From contig JAFEUB010001186.1 in the NCBI GenBank assembly GCA_024529925.1, positions 248,001 through 312,000 of the forward strand: 64,000 nucleotides of DNA, read 5' to 3'. Origin of the DNA: Ophthalmolycus amberensis. Its lineage: Eukaryota > Chordata > Actinopteri > Perciformes > Zoarcidae. The position numbers and the translations under genes are program-made. The notes below the pieces were generated by a model. That model saw only the letters and a program-made list of their open reading frames with translations, had not been told where the DNA came from and did no database searches. Positions 1 through 8,966 of this stretch are shown here, piece after piece (the stretch's first letter is position 1; each line of letters opens with the position of its first letter).

Positions 1-145
1 TTTGCAGTTGCAAGAGAAAAGAAAAACACACGTGCAAGGCATGCTCTTCCCCACTTAGCAGTACTTACAAGTCTGTCTATATCCAGGATTCATGTCACTT
101 GAGAGGTTTTATGTGTATTCTCTCACTAACCTGTCTTGTCTTCAG

Positions 146-290
146 ACTATATGTCCAGTGCCCTTGCTGTGACCGGAGGTTCAACCAGGGTGCAGCTGAC
201 AGACACATCAAGTTCTGCCAGGAGCAGGCTGCCCGTATGCCAACCAAGGGCAAGTTAGGAGATGCCAAGAAGCCTCCTGGTCGCACACCG
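146..290 (+). CDS. zc2hc1a: Internal exon of a zc2hc1a-like zinc-finger gene (C2HC type)
   Basis: This exon encodes a C2HC zinc finger of the ZC2HC1 (formerly FAM164) family, whose members are poorly characterised zinc-binding proteins. The translation reads LYVQCPCCDRRFNQGAADRH followed by IKFCQEQAARMPTKGK. It has Cys-x2-Cys, twelve residues, then His-x3-Cys, and the stretch AADRHIxFCxEQAAR is characteristic of the A paralogue. A polypyrimidine tract and AG (144-145) precede the exon. Coding ends at a codon boundary (RTP) before a GTACAC donor at 291, which is a weak donor. The exon enters in phase: one base completes a split codon, then 48 codons follow. Only this exon was found; the preceding exon lies outside the window and the following one was not recognised. 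ZC2HC1B is the main alternative but fits the residues after the finger less well. Confidence 0.8.
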
Positions 291-1190
291 GTACACACAT
301 GCACACACCGCACCGCTACATTTGTGTGCACACGAACAGACTATTTGTGTTTCTGTTGGAAAATACTATTTTACTTCAGTTGAATTTTCTAAATCCAGCA
401 TTACAGCATTCATTTCTCATTGCAAATCTGGTTGTTCTAAACATAAAACAATGAAAAGTGCACTGCAAAATGTGACAGTGTGAAATAATATTTATGACAC
501 ATTGCACATGCAGCTTTCATCTCATAATTAGAACAGCTGTGTTAGACTTTTATCTAAGGTTTTATTTCCTTTTTTAAATGAAATATTGCATATTTTCTTC
601 ATCTAAAAGCTCTTTAAATTAACCAATCTCAGAGGGATTTATTTTTATTATTTAACTGCTCAAGTTCATTTCCACACTACGGCTATTTCCTGTGATGAGG
701 TGTCACACGTAAGCAACTACATGCTAAACAGGTTGGGAACTATACATACAAAGCCTATAGTTTTCAATTTCTGTACTCTCCCACATTTAAAATCTACACT
801 TGGACTTATGGCACTTACTTTAAACTTTTGAATAAGATAATGGTTTGAGTTATGTCACTTAGATATAACACAAAAGATCACTTTCTGAATGATCTTCGAT
901 TAAAGACCAGGGCTAGTTGAACTTAAATGTTAAACAACTTCTCACTACCCTTACTAAGTCATATTTAGGATTGTCTTCAGGGGAAAATATTGATCCGTTT
1001 CTAGGTAAGTAGCTTTTAGATGGCTTGTTATTTATGTCATCTGACTTTCAAGATGTGAAAGAAAGGCAGAATAGTTGTTGAGATTTGTTCACACATGAAT
1101 GCTTACATTTGGTTACATTGCTATTTGCTGTGTCATTGAAAATACAATTATTAAATAACAGTGTATTTATAAGCAACTTATATCGTTTAA
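291..1190. other. Non-coding, probable intron of the zc2hc1a-like gene
   Basis: AT-rich sequence with no exon-like reading frame or recognisable repeat beyond short A/T runs. It directly follows the donor of the zinc-finger exon, so intronic status is the simplest reading. Confidence 0.5.
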
Positions 1191-1194
1191 AATA

Positions 1195-1276
1195 ATGTCA
1201 GCAGGGTCTGTTGGCCCTTGGGCATTTTCACATGATCAAATCTGGCCCTCTTTGAAAAAGGTTTGGACACCCCATG
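1195..1276 (-). repeat. Fragment of a hAT-like DNA transposon end
   Basis: On the minus strand this reads GGGGTGTCCAAACCTTTTTC followed by a segment like the common fish hAT terminus (an 'AGAGGGCCAGATTTGAT' type sequence). The first base of the usual CAGGGGTG terminus and any target duplication are not clear, so only a degraded end is claimed. Confidence 0.35.
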
Positions 1277-1524
1277 GTTTAGAGAAAACAAATACATGAG
1301 AGACTTGGTGTGCATGTCGGGTAACACCCCACCTTTAGCTATTAGAGACAGGTGATGTAGGTGCTGTTTCAGTGAATGTTGATAAAAATCCAAATCCATT
1401 GATAAGATGCATTCACTGATAAATGTTTTAGCTAAAATGAGAAGAGTATTTGACAGCCTTGATAAATCTGTGCCCTTGAGGACTTTTTGGTGTTTATTCA
1501 ATGAAATAGTGTTTAAACTCGTCC

Positions 1525-1900
1525 AGGCCCCGGGCCCGGCCCGCCGCCCGGTCTGCATTGCACCCGACCCCGATGCTTGTCCCTGAGGCTGGTGGGTCCA
1601 CAGGGTGGCTGCTCCATGTTGTTTCTTCGAGCTGAGCCCCATGGGCGAAGGCCCGGCCCCCGCTGACGAGCTCCCTTCCTGGGTCTGGCTCCGGGAGGGT
1701 GCCCCGGTTTCCCTGGTCCGGGTGAGGTGGCTGAAGTCTGTGGGCTGCTATTTATAATGTTTGAACCGCTCTTAGTCTGGGCTCTCCCCTGAGACCTGTT
1801 TGCCTTGGGAGACCCTACCAGGGTCCCCGGACAACATATAGCTCCCAGGATCACTGAGCCACTCAAACTCCTCCACCACGTTAAGGTGGCGATTCACGGA
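1525..1900 (-). mobile_element. 5' leader fragment of an RTE-clade (Expander-like) LINE
   Basis: GC-rich island in AT-rich surroundings. Read on the minus strand it starts with a GTGGTGGAGGAGTTTGAGTG segment, continues through GTAGGGTCTCCCAAGGCAAA and AGACTAAGAGCGGTTCAAAC, then a CCGG/GGCC-rich part ending near GGTCGGGTGCAATGCAGACC. That order matches my memory of the 5' region preceding the endonuclease ORF of fish RTE/Expander LINEs. The endonuclease and reverse transcriptase are absent. A 3' loss with a retained 5' leader is unusual for a LINE, so an internal deletion or rearrangement followed insertion. Minus-strand frames of 117 and 151 aa overlapping it are not considered genes. Confidence 0.55.
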
Positions 1901-1910
1901 GGAGTATCAG

Positions 1911-2062
1911 TGTGTGCCTATGTGTGCGTGTGTGTGTCTGTGTCAGTGTGTGGTGTGTGTGTCTGTGTGTGTGTGTGTGTAGATAGGGTAGAAGTGTGTG
2001 TGTGTGTGTAGATAGGGTAGAAGTGTGTGTGTGTGTGTGTGTGTGTGTAGACAGGGTAGAAG
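1911..2062. repeat. Compound (TG)n microsatellite with embedded minisatellite
   Basis: Runs of TG are interrupted three times by a GTAGATAGGGTAGAAG-type unit (the third is GTAGACAGGGTAGAAG), forming a short minisatellite inside the dinucleotide tract. Confidence 0.9.
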
Positions 2063-2107
2063 TGGGGATGGGTGAAGAGAAGAGAAAGGTTGTTGCTTCT
2101 CTCTTTT

Positions 2108-3715
2108 CTACTTCCTCTCCTTCTCTCTCTTCTCCATCAATTTCTTTTCTTTCTTTTGCCTTTTCACTTCCTCCTTTTCTCTTTCCTCATTGTCCTTCTT
2201 CTCCTTCTTCTGTCTTTTCAATTCCTCCTTTTCTCTCTTCTCGTTCTCATTCTTCTTGTTCTTCTCCCTCTCTTCCTCCTCTTTCCTGTCCTTCTTCAGG
2301 ATCTTTTCGACCTCTTTCGTGGCTTTCTTCTCCTCCTTCTTAAACTGCGCCTTCTCCTTGTCAGTTTGTTGGGCGAGCTCTTGAAGGCTGAGGTTATGTA
2401 CCTGGAGGTCAGCGCTTTGCTGTGTCAGGAGATTGATCTCTTCTTCCTTTTGGTTGCGCCACTCCTCCATCTCTCTGCTCTGTCTCTGCAGCTCCTGCTC
2501 TCTCTGGAAGCTCTCCTCCTTTGCAGCAAGCTCGCATCTCATCCGATCTTCCAGAGCCGTGAGTTTTATTTTCCACTCCGCCTCGCTCCGGATGAGATCG
2601 CTGTCTTTCCGCGTGGTGTAGTTCTCCTGGTCCAGGACGGTCTGCTTCACCTTCTTGTCGAAGTTCTCTTCCTGGGTTTTGAGCGCAGTGATATTCTCCT
2701 TCTCTCTTACAAGCATCTTTGCATCCAATTCCATCACATTATTCTTGTTTAAGCCAAATACTACATGATGTGCCTTCGTCACACAGTTCTTTCTGAAGGT
2801 GTTGTTCTCCTCTGTCAATGACTCAACAACCTGGTTGAACTTGGCACTCCACTGGCTGTTGACCAACTGGATCTCATTCTCCTTTTCAAGCAGAGTTTGA
2901 CGAAGAGAATGGATAATTGTGTCCTTCTCTGTGACGTTCTTGTCAGCCTGTGCTGTCTTCCTAAGCTCTCTCTCTGACCTGAGAGCCTTCATCATTTTTT
3001 GTCTATCCTGTTCCCAACCGAGCTCTTTGGCGGCTATCAGCTCCTTCAAGGCAGCATTTTCTGACGCCAGCTGGTTGTCTGGTTTTTGAGAGTCCAGTTG
3101 GGCTGTTGTCAGGTCCTGCAGCTGTCTGCTGAGAGTTTGCTGGTGTTCTTTGACCTGCACCTCTTCAGCTGGGCTGTCCTGGTTTGGACTTTGACTCGGA
3201 GGGCTGATGACTTCCACCATCAACATCTCTCTGGTGTTGTTCTTCGCCTGTGCTACCTTCCTAAGCTCTCTCTCTGACCTGAGAGCCTTCATAATTTTTT
3301 GTCTATCCTGTTCCCAACCGAGCTCTTTGGCGCCCATCAGTTCCTTCAAGGCAGCAATTTCTGACGCCAGCTGGTTGTCTGGTTTTTGAGAGTCCAGTTG
3401 GGCTGTTGTCAGGTCCTGCAGCTGTCTGCTGAGAGTTTGCTGGTGTTCTTTGACCTGCACCTCTTCAGCTGGGCTGTCCTGGTTTGGACTTTGACTCGGA
3501 GAGCTGATCACTTCCACCATCTCACTGGGTTTCTTGCCCGCCTGCGCTAGCTTCCTACGCTCTCTCTCTGACTTGAGAGCCTTCATCATCTTTAGTTTCT
3601 CGTGCTCCCAACTGAGCTCGTTGGCTGCAATCTGCTCCTTCAAGGCAGCAAGTTCTGACGCCAACTGGTTGATTGGTTTTTGAGAATCCATTTGAGCTGT
3701 TCTTAGGTCCTGCAT
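2108..3715 (-). CDS. Coiled-coil protein with ~100-residue tandem repeats (535 aa, unrecognised)
   Basis: A single 535-codon frame, far longer than expected by chance here. I do not recognise the protein. Residues 1-66, 67-166 and 167 to about 264 are related repeats (aligned words LDSQKPDNQLASE, AALKEL, ERELRK, PSQSPNQDSPAEE), each pairing a heptad-rich helix with a Ser/Pro-rich acidic linker. Residues 265-430 continue as predicted coiled coil (Glu, Lys, Gln, Leu rich; few Pro). The tail from about 440 is extremely Lys/Glu-rich with 18-residue repeats around REKEEVKRQKKEKK. No signal peptide, membrane helix or enzymatic motif is visible. The start chosen is the first Met; the frame stays open about 55 codons further upstream without another Met, so an upstream exon is possible. 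The absence of visible introns allows a retrogene or a large exon. The function is unknown; a cytoskeletal or scaffold role would be only a guess from composition. Confidence 0.6.
   Translation of the reverse strand: MQDLRTAQMDSQKPINQLASELAALKEQIAANELSWEHEKLKMMKALKSERERRKLAQAGKKPSEMVEVISSPSQSPNQDSPAEEVQVKEHQQTLSRQLQDLTTAQLDSQKPDNQLASEIAALKELMGAKELGWEQDRQKIMKALRSERELRKVAQAKNNTREMLMVEVISPPSQSPNQDSPAEEVQVKEHQQTLSRQLQDLTTAQLDSQKPDNQLASENAALKELIAAKELGWEQDRQKMMKALRSERELRKTAQADKNVTEKDTIIHSLRQTLLEKENEIQLVNSQWSAKFNQVVESLTEENNTFRKNCVTKAHHVVFGLNKNNVMELDAKMLVREKENITALKTQEENFDKKVKQTVLDQENYTTRKDSDLIRSEAEWKIKLTALEDRMRCELAAKEESFQREQELQRQSREMEEWRNQKEEEINLLTQQSADLQVHNLSLQELAQQTDKEKAQFKKEEKKATKEVEKILKKDRKEEEEREKNKKNENEKREKEELKRQKKEKKDNEEREKEEVKRQKKEKKLMEKREKERK
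2924..3715 (-). repeat. In-frame 300-bp coding tandem duplication (about 2.6 copies)
   Basis: The segment CTAAGCTCTC with its flanks recurs at 2961 and 3261 (period exactly 300) and in a diverged form at 3555. Over the 160 bases from about 3070 versus 3370 I count only about two differences, so the last duplication is very recent. The most 5' copy (3518-3715) is more diverged and two codons shorter. Confidence 0.9.
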
Positions 3716-3886
3716 ATTTATACAATGGTAATGCTCAATTGTTGTTTGAGTACTTGCCTGTACTAGCTGTGTTGTAGTTTGAGTAGTTATGGCTCTGTTT
3801 GCACAAGAGGTCTCTCTGGATGGATGTCCGATGATAACTAAGTCTCCCAGAGGATTTCAGGGTATACCTCCTCCTACATCAAAGGA

Positions 3887-4000
3887 ACATTCCGTGACAT
3901 CACAAAAGAACATTCATTCTAACAAACATTCCGTGACATCACAAAAGAACATTCATTCTAACAAACATTCCGTGATATCACCAGGATTCATTCTGACAAA
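3887..4000. repeat. 39-bp tandem repeat upstream of the coiled-coil gene
   Basis: The unit begins ACATTCCGTGACATCACAAA and starts at 3887, 3926 and 3965 (period 39); the third copy is diverged (TGATATCACC). It carries CRE-like TGACATCA in each of the first two copies. Confidence 0.85.
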
Positions 4001-4082
4001 CCATGACGTCATCAAATGTTCTAGAATGTCAATGACTGCAATGTTCCGAATTGTGGTCACATGACTACACTTGGTCACATGA
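3887..4082 (-). promoter_or_regulatory. Candidate promoter: CRE-like and E-box cluster
   Basis: About 170-370 bases upstream of the first Met of the minus-strand coiled-coil gene lie two TGACATCA sites (in the 39-bp repeats), one TGATATCA, one perfect CRE palindrome TGACGTCA at 4004-4011, and two TCACATGA (M-box/E-box on the other strand) at 4057 and 4075. CREB/CREM/ATF and MITF/TFE factors are known to bind such motifs; use as a promoter here is inference from position and clustering. Confidence 0.35.
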
Positions 4083-4089
4083 CTTCTCC

Positions 4090-4958
4090 AGACTAAAAAA
4101 CCTGCAAAATAGAATTACAAAAAGGGTTGCTTAGTTACAGAAAATATATTGTATTGTTTGTCTTCCTCTATAATCTTCCTCTATAACTTTTCAAACTTAA
4201 TTACAACGCTGCAGGCCATTTCTCTCTCATACACACACACAAACACACACACATCAAATCTGCTTCAAAATGAACACTTACAAATCAAAGTTTACTAGAT
4301 TATGGGTCAATAAATGTGGTCAACACACGTCTCTCACTCTGTTCACTAATTAATTGAGATAAAAAATAAAGAATAAATAAATAAAATAAATTTCTTCAGT
4401 AGCTTTGGAGAAGGATCAGCAGACAGTTATTATGGTTGTGATTATCTGCTCTCTAAAATAGTATTTCAGCAATTAAGGTGATTAGACAAATCGAGAACAA
4501 TGAGAATCAATAATGATTACGCAACGTTTTGGGGTAAATCACTCGTCTTGGAAGCTTTATCATACTGTTGGAGAAATACATCACATCATGCAGAGTGACA
4601 GAAAGCCATAATGTAGCAGAGAAGAGAATGGCAATGACTTCAGGTCACAGTGAGGTCATGAGGGGGTCGAGATAATGTATCATCCTACGGATGGTCATCT
4701 TTCATCTCAAGGCTCCAGGTAAAGTTGACTTCTGCTCTGAGGTCACACTGCCATCATAACAAGCTTTTAAACTGAGCGTGAAGGTTCATTTTTAACAAAA
4801 ACAATTGTAGCTCAAGGTAGCTTTACTGGCTTTCTCCCGGGCATTAAACCGCATCTCACCGTCGTAATCAGCTAATTAAGTTTGCTCAGTTTGCATCATG
4901 TGGCTGCAATACGACATGTCGGTCACATGATAACAGGTGGTCGTATATAGGGGGAGAA
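4090..4958. other. Non-coding AT-rich stretch
   Basis: No supportable exon. It contains a short CA run near 4232-4250 and an AAATAAATAAAT stretch near 4370-4390. The last 9 bases (GGGGGAGAA, about 4950-4958) look like a retrotransposon polypurine tract abutting the LTR that follows. Confidence 0.5.
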
Positions 4959-5587
4959 TGTAACCTTCTGTCTCCTCCGCTTCCCCTCGGCACTTGGTAC
5001 TACAGGCAGTGGTGTATAGTAACGAAGTAGAAATACTTCGTTACTGTACTTAAGTAGTTTTTTTGGGTATCTGTACTTTACTTTACTACTTATATTTCTG
5101 TTGACTTTTACTTTTACTTCACTACATTTTGCAAAGAAAACTGATACTTTGACTCCGATACATTTCCCCTGAAACCTTCGTTACTCGCTACAAAATCAAA
5201 TCTATCTTTAGAAACAAAATGAATCATGAGACCAGCGTCGGGGACTGTGGTGGAACACAGACTGCAAGCAAGCAGGTTTGGTGAATCAGTGGTCCTAGCT
5301 TGCAAGTTAAATCATTGGTTAAACACGTTAATGCGCAATTGCAAACAAGTGCTCTCAAAGCCGCGGTGTTTTGATTCCTGTAATGTAATGGTACTACTTT
5401 ATCAACATGCAGAGCGGAGTGATCAGGTGTGTGTGATGTCAGACGTGGGCGTGTACAGTCCGCAGTCCGCACTTGGAGTTGTACGAATCCAGCCAGTCAA
5501 CAGTCTCGGTGTTATGCTAATGTTGAGCTAATAAAGTTAGCCAAAGATATTACGGTCTCCTAACTTCATTCTACACATAACACTACA
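4959..5587 (+). mobile_element. Ty3/Gypsy-type LTR, interrupted by a hAT insertion
   Basis: Begins TGTAACC at 4959 and ends CTACA at 5587, giving inverted TGTA...TACA termini as LTRs have. An AATAAA lies near 5530. Immediately downstream is TGGTGTCAGAAGA (5588-5600), shaped like a primer-binding site, followed by a gag start. About 394 bp of the interval is a hAT insertion with its target duplication, leaving an LTR of roughly 235 bp. The left border is chosen from the TG start plus the adjacent purine tract and is less certain than the right one. Confidence 0.6.
5004..5389 (+). mobile_element. hAT element copy A (left end), flanked by GGTACTAC repeats
   Basis: Starts AGGCAGTGGTGTATAGTAAC, a hAT-like terminus with the typical sub-terminal TTACTGTACTTAAGTA tracts. 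Its first ~370 bp are nearly identical to the left end of copy B at 6480. GGTACTAC occurs immediately before (4996-5003) and after (5390-5397), as an 8-bp hAT target duplication should. The right terminal inverted repeat is missing: the element ends in GTAATGTAAT instead of the expected CACTGCCT. Confidence 0.7.
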
Positions 5588-5599
5588 TGGTGTCAGAAG

Positions 5600-6492
5600 A
5601 TGGCCAAATTCCCACCTCCCGAAAACTTCGACTTCTCTCGCCTGGATCAATGGCCGGAGTGGCGCCAGAGGTTTCAAAACGTTCACGTTTATGGAAGAGG
5701 ACGAGGAAGATGATTATGATACTGTAATGGCGAAACTGGATGGTTATTTCGTACCGAAGGTGAATACGATTCATGAAAGAGCACGTTTCCATCAGTGCAG
5801 TCAAAAGCACGGAGGAGTACATCAGAAGCCTGTATGAGCTAGCTGATACCTGTGCATTTGCAGGTGTGAAAAATGAAAATATCCGCGACAGGTTAGTCAT
5901 AGGGATATTAGATAAAGCGCTATCAGAGAAGCTACAGCTAATGCCAGACTTGACGCTCGATAAAGCGGTAGAGCTAGTGCGGCAGTCTGAACAAGTAAAA
6001 GGGCATATTAGCCAGCAGGGAGCTAATGCTAACTGTTCTGAATTGAGTGAAGTAGCTTACAAGCAGCGTGCGCAATACAATGAAAAACAGAGAAACGGAC
6101 GCTGGCATACAAAAGAGGCCAGAGCGAAACAAGGTGATAAGGGACACAAATGTTCTAGGTGTGGCAGAGTGCATGCTAAAGAAGACAATTGTGCCGCACA
6201 TGATGCAGGATGCCACAAGTGTAAGAAGCTAGGACATTTTGCAGCAGTACGCCGTTCCCGCGTGATCAATGAGGTCACAGCACCGTACAAAGGGGGAGAC
6301 GGGAGAGACGTTCAATTCCTGGGGGAAATTACAGATGTGGACGACTCAAACAAAGCATGGACGGTAAAACTGCCGGTGCAAGATATTAAAATAGACTTTA
6401 AAATCGACACAGGAGCAGATTTAAGTGTCATTTCAGAAAATACTTTTAACCTCCTGACAAATAAGCCACGACTGAAAACCAGTGGTGTATAG
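5600..6492 (+). pseudogene. Gypsy gag-protease fragment, frameshifted and truncated
   Basis: Remains of a Ty3/Gypsy polyprotein. The N-terminal gag piece starts at 5600 right after the primer-binding-like site (MAKFPPPENFDFSRLDQWPE). It is followed by an internal deletion and a frame change near 5690-5800. From 5773 a 239-codon frame gives gag helices (NENIRDRLVIGI, then KAVELVRQSEQVKGH), two zinc knuckles (CSRCGRVHAKEDNC and CHKCKKLGHFAAV, the second lacking its last Cys), and the start of an aspartic protease with the catalytic motif KIDTGADLSVIS near 6410. Reverse transcriptase, RNase H and integrase are absent because the sequence passes into a hAT end at 6480. Non-functional. Confidence 0.85.
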
Positions 6493-8067
6493 TAACGAAG
6501 TAGAAATACTTCGTTACTGTACTTAAGTAGTTTTTTTGGGTATCTGTACTTTACTTCACTACTTATATTTCTGTTTACTTTTACTTTTACTTCACTACAT
6601 TTTGCAAAGAAAACTGATACTTTTACTCCGATACATTTCCCCTGAAACCTTCGTTACTCGCTACAAAATCAAATCTATCTTTAGAAACAAAATGAATCCT
6701 GAGAGCAGCGTCGGGGACTGTGGTGGAACACAGACTGCAAGCAAGCAGGTTTGGCGAATCAGTGGTCCGAGCTTGCAAGTGAAATCATTGGTTAGTCACG
6801 TTAATGCGCAATTGCAAACAAGTGCTCTCAAAGCTGCGGTGTTTTGATTCCCAGGATGCTACATGCTATAAGCTAGCGGGCGACTACATGAGTATAATTC
6901 CACTCTACGATGACTGATTTCATGATGGAAGCAGAAATGGAAGCACCTGCTACTCCCGCAACAAACGACGGTGGTGACGAAGACCAACACCCGTGGATCG
7001 CTAGCGAGTTAGTGAGCTGAGGAAGTGTTGACAGTTGTGACACCATAGGATTGACGGGAGCCGAGAGAGCGCAGCATTAGAGTTAGCGTTAGCATTAGGG
7101 AAATCCTTCGCAGCTGTGTGCAAGCTGTGTGTGACGCTGAACACACCTCTACCTGCCTCAGCGGCCTGTGAAAGGCTATTTAGCATCGCAGGACTAGTCT
7201 TCAGCCCAAGAAGAGCGAGACGCAATTATCGCAATTTTGAAAACCAACTTCTTTTGAAGATGAACAGGACATGTTTCAGTTTCAAGTAATGACTGGGTTG
7301 CTGCTTTAGTATTGATCATGTTTTGATATTTGAGTCATGTTGTGGATGATCAGATGGAGTTATGATGGCAGCAGTCGCCCAATTGCAGATTCAGCTTGAG
7401 CAAAACCTTTGTCTATTGTGTTCAAATCAGGCCCATAGGAGTTTACAAGGCAGGCGTCCTTTCTCTAAACACTGACCTGATGCATCAAGTGGATATTTTT
7501 TGCTGAACATAATATTATGCATTTGCCCTCTACATCCTCTAGTCGGAATGAGCATACTTATAAACGCACAACTCCTTCATAGTGTCATATTGCTTTTCGG
7601 AGAATTATGATGATAAGTTCATAGTTGATGCAAAAGTATACTTATGTACAATACATTATGTTGAACATTGTTGCTCCTGAATGGATCACAGCCAACCCAA
7701 TTATGTTCAACACAGCTCCATGTCCTTGGTCATGGTGCCACAGCACTTAAAAGAATAAACTTCATAATTCTCATAATTCTGACCCTTTGCTTTTTTATTA
7801 ACAGCATTTACTTGTACTTTTACTTTCAATGAACAGGTTATGATGTTCATTTAATGTTCAGGTTATGATGTACATTTAATATCAGAAAATTACTTTTGAT
7901 ACTTAAGTACTTTTGTACTTAAGTACAATAAATATCAGATACTTTAAGACTTTTACTCAAGTAGTATTCTAATAGGTGACTTTTTACTTTTACTTGAGTA
8001 GTTTTCCAGTAAGGTATATTTACTTTTACTCAAGTATGGCTTTTGAGTACTTTATACACCACTGCCT
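6480..8067 (+). mobile_element. hAT element copy B (about 1.6 kb, internally deleted)
   Basis: Left end CAGTGGTGTATAGTAACGAA at 6480; right end TTTATACACCACTGCCT to 8067, giving inverted termini of the CAGTGGTGTATA type. Long sub-terminal regions of TACTTTTACT-like sequence resemble Tol2-like hAT elements. It encodes only a remnant of the transposase C-terminus. No 8-bp target duplication is visible (left flank CTGAAAAC, right flank AAATATAA), so it did not arrive here by simple insertion or was later rearranged. Confidence 0.8.
7115..7265 (+). pseudogene. hAT transposase C-terminal dimerisation domain remnant
   Basis: The frame reads TLNTPLPASAACERLFSIAG, then LVFSPRRARRNYRNFENQLLL and a KMN ending. 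This is the conserved hAT dimerisation motif (ACERLFSxAG...RxxLxxxxFexllxlk). The DDE/RNase-H core and BED finger are missing. It sits inside hAT copy B and supports its assignment. Confidence 0.85.
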
Positions 8068-8569
8068 AAATATAAGTGTAAGTTATATGAAATGTGGATA
8101 GAAATGTTTTCACACAAATGCTTTACATGTTTTAGGTTGAGTGGCTGTAGTGGCTCTTCTGCCAGCTATAGAGACAGATATTTATGAGAGTTTTGTGGAG
8201 CTCCTTTTTAACCTCAGCACTCTATGATTCTCTGTGATGTGTCACATAGAGTTCCTAGTGAAGCTGGTTGATTCTTAAAATATATTTTAGTGATCTATAG
8301 ATGTCTGCTGTATGTCCGTGATGATGAAAAGAGTTTTGCCTGAGACTTAGCCACCTTTTGAGTACAATATTTCTGCAGACTCTGCCACTCTGTACTGCTC
8401 TTCTTCTCTGAGGTGCTAGCATTAGCATGAAAGAAAGAGACAACTGTTAGCCAAGACATTTGCAATATGAACTAGAGATATAGAGATATTATTGACTTTA
8501 TATTGTGACTTTGTTGATTTAAATATATCTGTTGCTGCTCTACAAACAATATTAAAGACAAATAACTGA

Positions 8570-8732
8570 ATATCGATGAGAGTAGCTCCTAGCAGTAATA
8601 AAATCTCCACCTGAAGGCCACCGTAGTTCTCTACACACTTGTAAAGGGAGGAGTGAGCTGAGGGGAAATAGTTGGTTGCAACCTGCAGCTCACTACTAGA
8701 TGTCACTAAATCTTACACACTGTTCCTTTAAA
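8570..8732. repeat. Probable MITE end (TTAAAGGAAC-type terminus)
   Basis: The segment ends TCACTAAATCTTACACACTG then TTCCTTTAAA, a terminus I associate with abundant fish non-autonomous DNA transposons. A similar TTTAAAGGAACTG begins near 36500. The opposite end was not delimited. Confidence 0.35.
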
Positions 8733-8789
8733 GGTGCAACGTGACTGAAAGAGTGGATGAAAGTTAATGTAATATAATTGTGTCTCCAG

Positions 8790-8966
8790 CCTGTCAGGCT
8801 GTCTGGTCACAGAGGAAGGCTGTTCTTCTCTGGCTTCAGCTCTGAGATGCAACCCCTCCCATCATCTGAGAGAGCTGGACCTGAGCTACAATCATCCAGG
8901 AGTCTCAGGAGAGAAGCTGCTGTCTGCTGGACCGGAGGATCCAAACTGGAAACTGAAAACTCTCAG
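8790..8966 (+). CDS. Leucine-rich-repeat exon of a fish NLR (NLRC3/NLRP-like) gene
   Basis: A TGTCTCCAG acceptor precedes the exon and a GTATGA donor follows it. The 177-bp exon reads LSGCLVTEEGCSSLASALRC, then NPSHHLRELDLSYNHPGVSG, then EKLLSAGPEDPNWKLKTLR. This is the ribonuclease-inhibitor type LRR exon typical of the expanded teleost NLR (NLR-C) family, in which cytosolic receptors sense danger or microbial signals. The split Arg codon (AG|G) joins exactly to the exon at 11011. The family normally has many LRR exons and a large FISNA-NACHT exon upstream; none was found within the 8.8 kb to the left, which is filled by other genes and transposons. The exon therefore belongs to a truncated or displaced gene, or to one with a very distant 5' part. 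Confidence 0.85.

Noticed and set aside
1513..1866. 117-codon minus-strand frame, GC-rich and Pro/Arg/Gly-rich.
   Set aside because: It lies wholly in the RTE-like LINE leader; composition, not coding, explains the frame.
2072..2752. 226-codon plus-strand Leu/Phe-rich frame resembling a membrane protein.
   Set aside because: It is the antisense shadow of the Lys/Glu-rich coiled-coil gene on the minus strand.
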